Source: Varroa destructor (lineage: Eukaryota > Arthropoda > Arachnida > Mesostigmata > Varroidae). Taken from it: a DNA stretch of 64,000 nucleotides. The stretch lies in the NCBI RefSeq assembly GCF_002443255.2, contig NW_019211457.1, positions 33,037,309 through 33,101,308 on the forward strand, read 5' to 3'. Shown here in pieces: positions 49,501-59,855 of this stretch. Within the stretch, counting starts at the first letter, position 1. Each line of letters begins with the position of its first letter. Under the pieces are notes generated by a model that ran no database searches, was not told the origin of the DNA, and saw only the letters and a program-made list of their open reading frames with translations. The translations under genes were made by a program, and so were the position numbers.

Positions 49501-50118
49501 GGCTCCTCCCCCCGCTTTGTTCCGCGCAGCGAACCATAGCAGGCTTCTATTATCGTCGTATTTGGTAAACAACAACAAAAATGGTAGCCATTTAACGGTG
49601 CGCGCGCGCGAGTACGCATCGTTCAGAGACAACTAGCCACCGTAAAGGGCGCGAGAGATTTCGTGCCGCTTTTCTGTGCATTGCGGAGTAGTGATCGGCC
49701 GCTGTTTGCTTCGTGGTTCGCCTCGTTCATACGAAATTTTCCGCGAATTTTTCTGAGCGTCCGACAACGATGCTGGTACAGACAGTAGTTTCAGCATCGA
49801 TATTAGTGGCAATAGCGATAGAACGAGATTGGTCGCTCGACGAGCCACGGACCACAGTGGACAGGGGGGGGGGGCGACGTGTTCTAGCGGTGACGCGTAC
49901 ACCGTAGCCAACGAACGCACCATTGTTTGCCATTAGCTTGTTTGCACAATATTTATTAGATCAGCGACTCTAGTCGAGCGAGGGGACGGCGGCTGATTAC
50001 GGCTGCTACGAACGCTGTTGCTTTTTCCTGCCAGAAACGGCAATTCTCTCGGGCAACGTTCCAAAGTTTGTTTGTCCTATCCGCCGTGCGCTAGCCGTCT
50101 AACGGACGTTCACGCAGT
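49501..50118 (+). promoter_or_regulatory. CpG-rich, promoter-like stretch upstream of a first-exon candidate
   Basis: Contains (CG)5 at 49601-49610, eleven Gs at 49864-49874 and a raised CpG density to about 50110. It ends directly at the ATG of the candidate first exon at 50119. There is no TATA box at a useful distance. Promoter identity is inferred from composition and position only. Confidence 0.2.
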
Positions 50119-50181
50119 ATGAAATCACTGCCAGGATTCAACTGTCGACAACGGCGTATCTGTGTTGCCGTTCACTTGGCA
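50119..50181 (+). CDS. Candidate first coding exon, 21 codons, ending at a strong donor
   Basis: The ATG at 50119 opens exactly 21 codons up to GCA|GTAAGTAGGG (intron from 50182), leaving phase 0. The peptide is MKSLPGFNCRQRRICVAVHL plus A. The last part, CVAVHLA, is mildly hydrophobic behind a basic stretch, but too short to be called a signal peptide. Upstream 600 bases are CpG-rich. The donor matches GTAAGT fully; the exon side (GCA) is average. The next exon was not found, so function cannot be stated. A non-coding first exon with a chance ATG is the alternative. Confidence 0.28.
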
Positions 50182-51623
50182 GTAAGTAGGGTGGATATAT
50201 TCCATAAGGAAAAATTATGCGTTGCTTACACGTAGAAATACATACACAGAAACCAAGAACATGTGCTGCATATTCGTTTCAAGGGCATCTAAACAGTCAC
50301 AGATATTCTCTTACCATACTGCTAAATAGCCATAACCACACTGGCTGGACAAATTGAAGATCTTGAACCGATGTATTGAAGTTCGAAAATAATTCAACTG
50401 GGACAATCCCGAAATGTTCGCGGGCGGATTGCGGCCACCCGTAGACAAAGCCAAAAGTGATACGTTCTTTTCGAAAAATCTCGAAATAAGACCACGCACG
50501 AACAGTAGGCAACTCGCATGTCGAAGTGGAATTGAAATGATACCGCCAATGTCCGCTGACATTGTCTACATATTCAAACACCGATAGCTCATAGTGACTT
50601 GTTTCTACAATTCACGGTTCCGGTATCGACAGGCATCATTCAATTGATCTCATCAGTAAATTAATGTCAATTCACGTCGGTGTTTTGAGCCGGCGTCGGT
50701 CGATACGTCCTCTACGGTGTATATACAGGAGCTATAACCGGTAAAGCAAAATCAAGTCTTTCATAAATATGACCAAACGAACAAGGGTCGACTGTTACCT
50801 TCTTCAACCCTACCTCGCCTGTCTCACTCTTACTCTGTCGCTACGGAAGAATTTGAGAAGAAAATGATCTCTACAGCCGAAAAGGGCCGCTGTTGCTTGT
50901 CCTTCATTCGTTACGTGTACAGAGCACAACAGTGGCCCTGGCAGGTCGTCAGCCTGTCAGTCGCTCTTCGTTATATTGTATAGTGGTGGCTGATAGTGGT
51001 CGGTTCGAAGGTTCGTGCTGGTGGAGCCTTGACGCGCGGCAAACGATGCCTCGTCCGTTCCGAGTTTTGGTTATTAGCGTTCGCATGCTGCGCGTGCGAC
51101 TGTTGCCGTCGCCGCTCCTGAAATCACGTAGATAGGATTACGATGTTGTTCCAGTCCTCCTGCCCGTGAATGTTCAGTTTTAGCTCCAGACTGTTAGGAA
51201 TATGGCAACATGACCGCATCGCGCCGAACGTTCGTCCCATATGGTCCGTATTGTGCCGAGACACAAAATTGCTTAACAGCAATTCCCGATGTGCTCGGAT
51301 GTTCGATTCGAATTTTGACGTTAGTCACTGCTGCTGCTGCTCGCCCTTGCCGTCGCTGCGGTTCGGGGAAACAAAACCGAAAACAGCCGACAAACGATGA
51401 TTGAGTTCGTACGCTGTAACACTATACGTCCTCGCCATATTCCTCGATCGGTGGCGTCTGCTCCGCTCAGCGGTGAGCTCATATCGTATGCTGTTGCAAG
51501 ACCGAGCTTTGAGAACGAATAAATGACGCTGATCATCAGCGCAAATACGTTTTTGCAGACATACGGACGGGTACAGTACAACAACAACAACAACATCATC
51601 ACTGACAAAAGGCAGAGACAACA
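50182..51623. other. Non-coding stretch, no supported gene
   Basis: Minus-strand frames at 50.3-50.6 kb and plus-strand frames at 50.9-51.4 kb lack support. A (CTG)4 run lies near 51328-51341 and a CAA run at 51579-51596. A 138-codon minus-strand ATG frame (51321-51737) overlaps the short ORF below and includes the serine-coding CTG run. I do not accept it. Confidence 0.4.
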
Positions 51624-51818
51624 ATGATGGCTGCTGCTAAAGTGTCGTCCTTCGAATGCCACAGTCCCCAAATGAACAGCACCATCCCACGATCCATCAG
51701 CGACGTCTCCAGCAAGCCATGGTGCTTGGCGACGCATAGTGCTGCTGTTACTGCTGTCGTTGTTATTGAGACAAGCGATTTAAGCGTGTGGAATAACGAA
51801 AAAAAAAAGACCAAATGA
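51624..51818 (+). CDS. Short ORF, 64 residues, good start context
   Basis: Two consecutive ATGs, the second in an ideal context (ATGATGGCT, A at -3 and G at +4), open MMAAAKVSSFECHSPQMNST. The product continues Ser/Pro-rich and mildly hydrophobic (AVTAVVVIETSDLSVW) and ends in a lysine tail encoded by an A-run. It lies just behind a CAACAACAA run that could be 5' UTR. No family, splice signal or polyadenylation signal was found. Long minus-strand frames over the same bases show how permissive the composition is. Confidence 0.16.
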   Translation: MMAAAKVSSFECHSPQMNSTIPRSISDVSSKPWCLATHSAAVTAVVVIETSDLSVWNNEKKKTK

Positions 51819-52172
51819 AAAATTGGGTAATAAAGGCATTGTCTGCAAACGCTAGAGAGTATTGACACTCGAGTGGCATCTGCATCAGTAACCCCAATAG
51901 CGATATCAGAGTATAATAACAACATCTGCAAGCCTGGATGCAATAGCTATATCTCCAGATAGACTGACTAGCCGCATGCCGGCATGAAAAGCGTGCTCAA
52001 TATTGTATTAGGTGATTGTTAGGAGCGAAGTTTTTTGTCAGGGAACTACTTCATCCGCACGGTTCCGTCATGTGTTCGGTTCACTCGAATCAGCACCCAG
52101 TTGTTCCTCACAGCTGCAACGTATTAGTGATACGCTTGGACAATAACATTGTTTATATATTGCAGTACTTAC

Positions 52173-52292
52173 CTTTCTGTCATCGATTCTGTGCTTAAAT
52201 TGTATGTCAAACGATCCGGCGCGTATTGTACGTCGTCGATACGGTCGAAGACGAAAATGGACAATGTAAATGAAGAGGATTGCCGAACTCAT
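52173..52292 (-). CDS. Candidate first coding exon on the minus strand, 40 codons, perfect donor
   Basis: On the minus strand the exon ends in AAAG|GTAAGTAC, a complete match to the donor consensus (last exon base 52173, intron from 52172). The ATG at 52292 (A at -3) opens exactly 40 codons to it, phase 0: MSSAILFIYIVHFRLRPYRR and a basic continuation ending IDDRK. An acceptor-like TATTTGTCATAG ends at 52304, with an in-frame stop before the ATG, so the exon would be 131 bases with a short 5' UTR. The hydrophobic start followed by Arg-rich sequence recalls a membrane anchor or mitochondrial presequence. It overlaps the plus-strand ORF at 52257; at most one is likely real. Confidence 0.22.
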
Positions 52293-52436
52293 ATTTTACC
52301 CCCCTATGACAAATACGATACGTTGGAAAAATTGTACGCATATATAATTATTCGAACTCGTGTCTATTTTTCATTTAAATGTAATCTAAAAGAGCTAAAA
52401 AAAAAAAAAAGTACTCGTAATCTACGTGCAGAGTAA
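52257..52436 (+). CDS. Short ORF, 59 residues, weak HECT C-terminus-like motif
   Basis: The ATG is in an excellent context (AAAATGG). The product begins MDNVNEEDCRTHILPPYDKY and continues DTLEKLYAYI, then a basic/lysine-rich tail partly encoded by an A-run. The LPPY-x-x-Y-x-x-L-x-K-L-x-x-x-I spacing resembles the last helix of HECT ubiquitin ligases. However, the catalytic TCFN motif that should precede it is absent and the spacing is one residue short. An acceptor (TTTATATATTGCAG ending at 52165) lies upstream in the same open frame. I treat the similarity as probably fortuitous, or at best a decayed fragment. Confidence 0.14.
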   Translation: MDNVNEEDCRTHILPPYDKYDTLEKLYAYIIIRTRVYFSFKCNLKELKKKKSTRNLRAE

Positions 52437-52748
52437 ATTATATTTTAGCATGTTTTGTTAACAAAATATAGAGGGGATCCTGTAGGTCCAACCTAAAAGA
52501 CAACGATGCTTCCCGTCTCGCCGGCTGTTCCGGTTACCTTTATTACTGCGATGTCATTACAATTGACCTCGTCCTTCCCAAATGTGCTTTACTCTTTCTA
52601 AACGAGCGGGTTTTCTACTTATTATCGCCTAGGATTTATCTTTTGAGGGATGCGCCGTATGCTTACACCGATTGAGCTGTACACGGATTTCATAGATTCA
52701 AACAACGTAGCAATGATCATGTATTTTTAAAAACTTTTTCATGTCACC

Positions 52749-52789
52749 TATATATATATATATATATATTTATATATACATGTGTGTGC
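52749..52789. repeat. (TA)n passing into (TG)n
   Basis: About 29 bases of TA with a TT interruption, then four TG units. Confidence 0.95.
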
Positions 52790-53823
52790 GAGTGTATCGA
52801 TCCGCTGGCTTTTCCCTTAGGCGAAAAGGGGGTGACGGTGAAACGTCATTAATGAAACCAGTTCTATCCTAGTTGAGTCTGATCTTGAAGACTGCCAGGT
52901 GTTAAATAGGTTAGCTGACCGCTGTTTATAATTATCTAAGTTCAACGTTAGTTTCAAATAAGAGACAATAGATTATAATAAATACAGCGACGTTTTCCAT
53001 CGATAAAAACTAGAACAAGGTGGTCTATTGAACTTTTCCACAGACTGTCAATATTAGGTAGGCCCACAGAATTGATCCAAGCTGTACGCTCATACTGCGA
53101 AAAATTATGATGCTCTTTAGTTTGTAGTTCATTAGACGTATACCCAGTAATTATATAGAGTTGTTGGTTATTATGTAGCCCGTAGGTTCCACTTAAATTG
53201 CGTTTATGCATCCGTAGCCCTCGCTGTGAACCCGTCGGGGTATCCTACATAAAAAAGGTCGCAATCGCCAATTTTCAAAATGCCAACTGGATTAACGCTG
53301 GCGGGCCAGTCAAAGCTGCCAAATAATGCGTTTATATTTGAAGCTTTCCCAGTCTATTTGCAATATCATCATAGACTGTGCGGAATTTCCTTTGTATTTT
53401 TCCTTATAGATTTCACCTTCCACCCTCACCGTCTCCACGCCCCGTATCAACAAACATTCATTTTACAATAGACCAAAGCCAGGTGATAACCAAGTGACTG
53501 AGTACTCACTGTGTCGTCGAATCCGAAAACCATATCGTAGAACGCTGCTAGTAAGCTTTTCTTATTTACCCTTATAGACCTCGCTTATAGACTCCCTACA
53601 CTATGCATGAATAAAGGATTTAAAGGGGCATCGACAAGCAGACCCAATGTTTCTTAAAGAACCGCCATATTTATATAGACTGATACACGGATCCTTGACG
53701 GATCCAACTTCTGCGACAGCCATTTATTACTGAGGTCGTTCGTATCCTTTTTGCAGGATTGCTTGTATGCCTCGTGACTGCCTTATACTAATACTGCTTT
53801 ACTACTGCTACTAGTGGCTAAAG

Positions 53824-53840
53824 ACACACACACACACACA
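53824..53840. repeat. (AC)n microsatellite
   Basis: Eight AC units. Confidence 0.9.
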
Positions 53841-54539
53841 AACCACGCCTTAACCAACCAGTAAATCGCCCCAGGGGCTAACCCTCTCCCGAGCGACGAC
53901 GTCATGAACAGCTGACAGAGTCGGCTCCCTCTCGGGCACGGGCCTGCCACTCTCGGGATCCACTGCAGCCACCACTCCAAGTGATCCACGCCTCCTCTGT
54001 CGCAGGCAACGCCCACCTCGCCCCACAAGCCTCTCGCGGCCTCGTGAGGCAGCAAGCATCGATATAGCAGCAGGCCCAGCAGTGCGGATCTACCAAGTAA
54101 TGTTTATATTTATCCTCCTGAAGGAAGCCGCTAACTTCGTTCGCCTTCCGTCTTGGCTGGTTGGCGCGAAAAAATGACGTCAGCTAATGCTGAACATTAG
54201 CAGCTTTCTGTCGGTCGATGGCAAGGCGAAATGATATAGGCTGTGTCTATTTATTCACCGTTACATTATGACATCGAACTTCGTCCACAATTCATATCTA
54301 CTGCTACATTACAATAAATAGTCGTTCGGTAGCTTCTAAACAAATTCGTGGCGTAAACGGATTGTGTAGGAAGCGTTACGACCAACGATAGTCGCGCAGG
54401 TTGGTACTTTCCGAGATGTTGTTCATTGTATTTCAATTCTATCCTATTCTGCTGCCTGTTCCATGGCTTCTTGGGTCGAAGGACAATACCTCGTTGAGTT
54501 CGTGTCAGCGACGTGCGTTCTCATTCGTGTTGTGCTCGA

Positions 54540-54605
54540 CGTTGACTCAGTTGTGTTGCACGAATGGGGGTGAAGTATAGAGTGGGGTGATGGGGGGGCA
54601 GCACG
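54540..54605 (+). promoter_or_regulatory. Possible initiator and 5' UTR before an ATG
   Basis: TCAGTT, a full match to the arthropod initiator TCAKTY, lies at 54547-54552 in a CpG-rich stretch, about 57 bases ahead of the ATG at 54606. No TATA box. A G-run (about 54592-54598) lies just before the ATG. Confidence 0.17.
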
Positions 54606-54794
54606 ATGGCGCGGCGTAGGCGGAGCCATGAGCGTCGCGGTCCCTCCTTCGCTCCTTCGGACTGTTACTCCATTCGGTCTGTAGCCTCCTCCAGTTGTGA
54701 GTTGTGCAGCGGGAGCTACGCCTGCTGCTTTGCCAAACAACACAACATCTCAGAGAGAGGGCTATCTGACAGAGGTTGCTGCTACTGCCGCTAG
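54606..54794 (+). CDS. Short ORF, 62 residues, Arg-rich start and Cys-rich end
   Basis: The ATG has a good context (ACGATGG). The product begins MARRRRSHERRGPSFAPSDC, has a Ser-rich middle and ends with clustered cysteines (CELCSGSYACC, RGCCYCR). A CXXC and a CC pair are present but match no zinc-finger pattern I know. A possible donor (GTT|GTGAGTTG, about 54697) lies inside and could end a shorter exon. The longest frame of the window (166 codons, minus strand) covers the same bases but starts with TTG. The CpG-rich composition keeps many frames open here. Confidence 0.16.
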   Translation: MARRRRSHERRGPSFAPSDCYSIRSVASSSCELCSGSYACCFAKQHNISERGLSDRGCCYCR

Positions 54795-56251
54795 CAGCAC
54801 GGCGTCTGTGTTGCCTTCGGCGTGCGGCCGCACTTCGCGCGCTTGGAGCCCTGTACTGTCGCAGGCCGGTCGTCGTCGCCGGGTTGGTTGATTCTCCCCT
54901 ATCAGAGGCAATTTCACTCTTGCTCCCCTCTGCCCCTAACCCCGCGCCCTGCACAGCTTTCAGTAGTGAAATGCTGCGACGGAGGGCAAATGGGAAAGGC
55001 GCTGTCGGTCTGAGGCAACATCGACAATCTACTGTGGGGTGGCGCAAGGCAGAACCTCAAGCAACGCTTAGGAAGAGAGCATGGGGCTGGCCGATTGGTG
55101 TAGTGGCTCTACAGAGCAAAGCATGGCATGGCAAGGTAAAGCAAGTATAGACCACAACACACACATACAGTCGCACATATGAGGAGATGCGATGGATGGC
55201 CCGTGATAACTGGGGGGTTAAGGGAGGTATGGCGCCCGGCGGCAACATAGATGGCGCTGCTAGCGTAAACAGCAAGGCTCCGGACAACCCTAGCTAAAAG
55301 CAGGCAACACAATTCTTCGAGGAGCAACCAGAAGAAGAAGGGCTTAGAGCGCCAGCTTCCCTCCCAATGAGGTTGGTTAGTGGTCTCTCCCACACATAAG
55401 TTGGTCCTTCGAATCGGCACAGCAGGAAATGGTGGTTTCCCGAGGTAGGGAAATCCACCCGTTAACGAGTCCATACTACCCAGATGACGTTGGGCTATTA
55501 TTAGTATTCATGTTCTACGCACACAGATAGACACGCACGTATTTCACTATCAAATGAAGCCGCGGTAAATGAAGAGAGTAGCTTGAATACAATTTCAAAA
55601 ACGTCTTCGTCAAAGATCAGATTCATCCTGGTAGCCGTGCATGCGAAACAGTACAAGCTGTATAATGCATAACATGATAGTGTCGAATATAATGACTAAT
55701 CGCTCGAGAAACATTATGCTATAAGATTAGAGTCTAAGTGAAATGAGAAAAAGTAAAGATGGGCCATTGGATTTTTCAAACTGTACATGCGGAAATGTAT
55801 CCATAGCTTCATGCAATTCTCTCTCTGTCCTGGAAATTTAGTATGCCACTTGAGGTAACTGCGGTTAGGTGGCAAACCCTTTTTTGGGTCTTGCCAGTTG
55901 TTTTCATTTCGTGTTGGCGAAACCGGTCAACAACAGTCCAGACCCAAAGACATCTGTTACTAAATCTTCACTAATGTTTGTTAATCGTAGATAATAGCTA
56001 GCCCAATATTAAACTCAGGTCTCAATCTTCAACGGCAGTACGCTCGCTCCACGTCACATGATATGTATCTGCGGTTGAGATAACGAAAAAGTTTGCCATC
56101 CTGCCAACACCTTTTAACCGCAATGCTCGTAGCATTAAAGTATCCATATTTTCCTTTGCCTTCTGGTTTCTTCGTTTAAAAGAGACGTTTGTAGTTCACT
56201 GACGCGTCTCGTCGTTGGGTAGTTACTGCTAACAACAATTGCGGCTGAGTC
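54795..56251. other. Non-coding stretch, no supported gene
   Basis: CpG-rich to about 55.5 kb, then AT-rich. Overlapping frames in the CpG-rich part are not supported. Confidence 0.4.
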
Positions 56252-56515
56252 ATGTGTGCAGATCGACCCTTACGTTACCCGTACGTAGTGAACGTGTCAC
56301 CTATTTATGGAAACGGGGCTCTCATTGGGGAAGCAACGCTAACCAAGGCACGCATTGCCTCTATATCGTCGTCTGTAAGGCAGATGAAGGTGGCTGAGTT
56401 TAAGTTTTTCGTCTCTCGCTTCGTCGACTGCCGCTTCCATCGGATTGAACCGCCGCTTGTTACTCACATCGGTATTATAGCTATGACCGTATGGAGCAGG
56501 ATGCGTAATTTCTAA
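56252..56515 (+). CDS. Candidate ORF, 87 residues, unrecognised
   Basis: A true ATG (G at -3) opens a product of well-mixed composition. It begins MCADRPLRYPYVVNVSPIYG, then GALIGEATLTKARIASISSS and a charged helix-like part (VRQMKVAEFKFFVSRF). It ends with a hydrophobic segment before the stop (LVTHIGIIAMTVW). No low-complexity sequence contributes. No acceptor, donor or AATAAA was found close by. The stop is followed after 15 bases by an (ATCA)n repeat. No family is recognised. Confidence 0.2.
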   Translation: MCADRPLRYPYVVNVSPIYGNGALIGEATLTKARIASISSSVRQMKVAEFKFFVSRFVDCRFHRIEPPLVTHIGIIAMTVWSRMRNF

Positions 56516-56530
56516 CGACGAATTTTCTAG

Positions 56531-56552
56531 ATCAATCAATCAATCAATCAAT
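56531..56552. repeat. (ATCA)5 microsatellite
   Basis: Five ATCA units plus a partial unit. Confidence 0.95.
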
Positions 56553-59500
56553 GAAAATTTGAAGCTTTTGTCCAATATTAACCCTCTTATACGCAATGGC
56601 CAACTAATAGTATCGTATTAAACATACTGAAATGCTAACATTTTCTTGTATGCATTTCATTGTTGTTGATTTTGTTTTATTGTTCCCAACAAAACGATGC
56701 TCTATAGTGTACTAACTAGCCTAAGATATCCTCACCAAAACTTGCGTCTGTGAGAGAAATAACCCAGGAAAAAAATTAAAGCGAGACACATCAACAGTAA
56801 CTATTTATACTTGTATAATGCTGTTTATTATATGTGTATATGCATGTACTTCTTATCGGGGGCGATATCGATTGTCCGCCCGCAGTCGCATTTTACATTT
56901 TTTTAGCATGACGACCGACTACCTGTACATTTTGGATCGGCTACAAGTGACTGATAAATAGATATCAAGCGATTGATATCAAGTTAAGTTGGTGAGCCAG
57001 AAGCTCCGCCATCGGCTACCGATCATTGACAAGGTCATCGATACAAAAGTCCACCACCGCCCTGCCAACGAGCTGCTGTTGTCGTTGTGATGAGATATTA
57101 TGTCGTGCCTACAATTGCTACTAGTGCTACCACTTACCAAAGCTAATGGTTAGATGATGCTTAGGGTGTCTGCGATACCAGTGCCGTTGATTAGCGGCAG
57201 TCTTTCTTGGTTATTGGCAAAATCGTTCCCGGTAGTTATGGCAATGGCCCTCACTGCGACTACAAAGTAATAGCTCACAACAAATAAACTATGCAGCCTG
57301 TATTACCTCTACCTACGTAGTCAGTCGCTTGTAAACTGGTGTTGGCATTTATCAGCCGGCGGTGGCTGTGGCTGCAATCCTTAAATCTCCCCCGTCTGAC
57401 TCTGCGTGGTCTCGTTGATTTTTTCGGACTCCATTGGTACTTGTCATTCGTTTAGCCAGGACAGACAGCCAGCCAGCCAGCGAAAGGGAGAGAGAGAAAC
57501 GTAAGTGCTTTCCTCAAGAGTCAGACCCACTAGACTAAACTAAGTAGACAAAAAATAAGATGCGAATACAAACCATGCCCAGCCGTATTTAACGTGTCAT
57601 CTTATAGTATAGATGTCGTTGGTCCGTTGGCTGGTGCCATTTGGCCTAATCGACCACGCCTATGACGGGATGATACGGAAGACGAAACAAAGTTGGGTCG
57701 GGTGGCTTGCCCACTTCAATACTTCTACAATGTTGTGTTGTTGCTGCTCCCGATGCTGACAGCATTGTTCGGCTTTTGCTATCCATCGCAACAACGACCA
57801 TTCATCACGGCATTACCATCTGTGACCGTCTGTAATTCCACGGCTTGAGCACTGTTGCGTTTGCAATAACAAAGTGGAGGACAAACAGATCAAAGAGCGT
57901 GCTGGGTCATCTTCGACGATACGGGGGCCAATAGTCCAGTAAAGTAGAGGTCAAACCGCTACTGCTATTATATTATGTATAAAACTATAGATAGCAGTAA
58001 TAGTAGGTAAGAGAAGCAATACCATCGTCGTTATCGTTCGGGTCAAGCAAAAACGATCTGCCAAAAAAAAAAAGACAGTATTCGAACGACAATTATTTGC
58101 GCGCTTCGCGGCGATGGTGATAAGTCCAATCATATTTATGAATGTTTGCAGGAAAGCGTTTCGTCCTTGAAGAAAATCTATGTTGTTAATGGACCGGGTC
58201 CCTAGCTTCAGATATGAGCGCCCTTCGTTCGATACCAAAAAAAATAACAACGGCTACCGTTATGCAAATGGTGCGGAAGGATTACAAATTTATACTTGCC
58301 TGTGAATCAGGTATTGAATTAGCATTGGTGGAACATGTTAATAATTAACTAGCGCCGTAGAATTTCTAAGAAGGTGATCTGCAGTTGGCATTGTAATTAT
58401 CGTACGGTTCGTTAATTAGAAAATAGTGGAAACAAAATGTTGTAGTTCTTTGAAAGGGGCAATTAATACCGAGGGCTTAAAGTGTGCGATGTTGCCATCC
58501 TTTAAGATTTCATAGAAGTCTGACTTGTACTGATTGACGGTGTTAACGGTTCAATGGAGGTCATGATTTCGTACCTATGGTATTTAATGACTTAATTACT
58601 GGCTTATATTAAGAGATAAAAGGAAAATATGTATGGACACTCATCTGATATGGGCTTAGGGCGTGTTGGAGAGCCGTCCAAAGACAATGCCACTGTCCAA
58701 GCAATGACTCTGAGAAATCTCAAATATTTGGATAAATAGTTAATCCAAACAGTCTTGAGGTGCGAACAAACCCAGCGATACTGCCTGATCCCGCATCGAG
58801 CCCAAGGCACCATCGTCTTGGGATAAACTGACAAATGCAGGTATATTGCCAGAAATCCATGAATATATGAGACTAGATAATTTGCTCTGTACCGCAAATG
58901 ATTTTTCCGCAAACATAAAGCAAGAGGTCAATTAAAAATTCACTGCTACTTCCAGCTATTCACGATTACGTATTTCAGTTAGGGCTGTGTTATAAGAATA
59001 AGTTCAACCGATGAACAAGCATTTATATATCAGCATTATTGCGAGTTTTCATGCAACTTAACAAAATCTGAAAAAGAGTCCGAGGAGTCTGAACTTAAGT
59101 GTCTTGAAAATTTACCAAAATGGCCTAAAAAATTGCCTTTGATACATCTGAATGTTTCACTCGAAGACCAGAATATCAACTTACCAATTAGATCGTCCAG
59201 ATAAGCTCCAGCGGTTAGTCCTGTTTAGACTGTCTGTGCCTTTTGTGCTCGTTGACCCAGTTGCATTCCCGGGCCCACTGTCAGCCCAAAATGAAGTTTC
59301 ACTGGATCTTTCTTCCGTATTACGTACTTGAGCGGCACTTCAACGTGTTTACGCGTATTAATATTGCTTGACGCACGGTTACATTTAAGAAGTTATTTGC
59401 GGTTTGCAGAAAGAGCGTCTTGAAATTTATTGGTGAGTGATGTAGGTCACTGAGTGTGATCAAGGTGAGAATGGTGGCTAGATACGAGCGTCACAAACTA

Positions 59501-59775
59501 GACTTCTTGAACATGCGAAAAGATTGTTGACATATTTGTTTTTGTCTAGACACAAGCTTAAAAACTCGTAAGCAAAAGCCTGGACATAGATGCCCCACCT
59601 AGTCTGTATACATCTATATGCATTTTCGACCAAGGTAGCTCTAGTATCGCTGCAAGAAGGAATGGGCGTTGCTTAGCTTGCGATTGCCAGACTCAAGAAA
59701 AATCGCATGAATCAACATCAGCTATGGTCGTTACCATAAATCACGAAAGGGCAAGGCATAAACACGTTTCAAGGA

Positions 59776-59777
<2 letters not shown>
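56553..59777. other. Mostly AT-rich non-coding stretch
   Basis: A CAGC/CAGA run (57461-57480) is followed by AAC|GTAAGTGC at 57500/57501, a strong donor. An acceptor (TCATTCGTTTAG ending about 57456) would give a 44-base mini-exon, with no coding evidence. Minus-strand frames at 57.95-58.25 and 58.6-58.93 kb are unsupported. Confidence 0.4.

Positions 59778-59851
<74 letters not shown>
59778..59851. repeat. (GA)37 microsatellite
   Basis: Seventy-four bases of uninterrupted GA, a pure purine strand with mirror symmetry. It can form a triplex and would offer many GAGAG sites to a GAGA-type factor. Confidence 0.98.

Positions 59852-59855
<4 letters not shown>

Larger units (their letters stand above)
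52437..54530. other. Non-coding stretch, no supported gene
   Basis: AT-rich to 53.6 kb, with (TA)n and (AC)n repeats listed separately. Short overlapping minus-strand frames at 53.78-54.1 kb are unsupported. Confidence 0.45.

Noticed and set aside
51321..51737. 138-codon minus-strand ATG frame
   Set aside because: It contains a serine run from (CTG)n and has no splice or promoter support. It overlaps plus-strand frames of equal quality.
54547..55047. Longest frame of the window, 166 codons, minus strand
   Set aside because: It starts with TTG, lies in CpG-rich sequence poor in stops, and has no splice support or family resemblance.
56440..56455. GGTTCAATCC on the minus strand, like a tRNA B box
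   Set aside because: No T-stem pairing, acceptor stem or A box at the right distance. The same holds for GTTCAAATCC at 17881.
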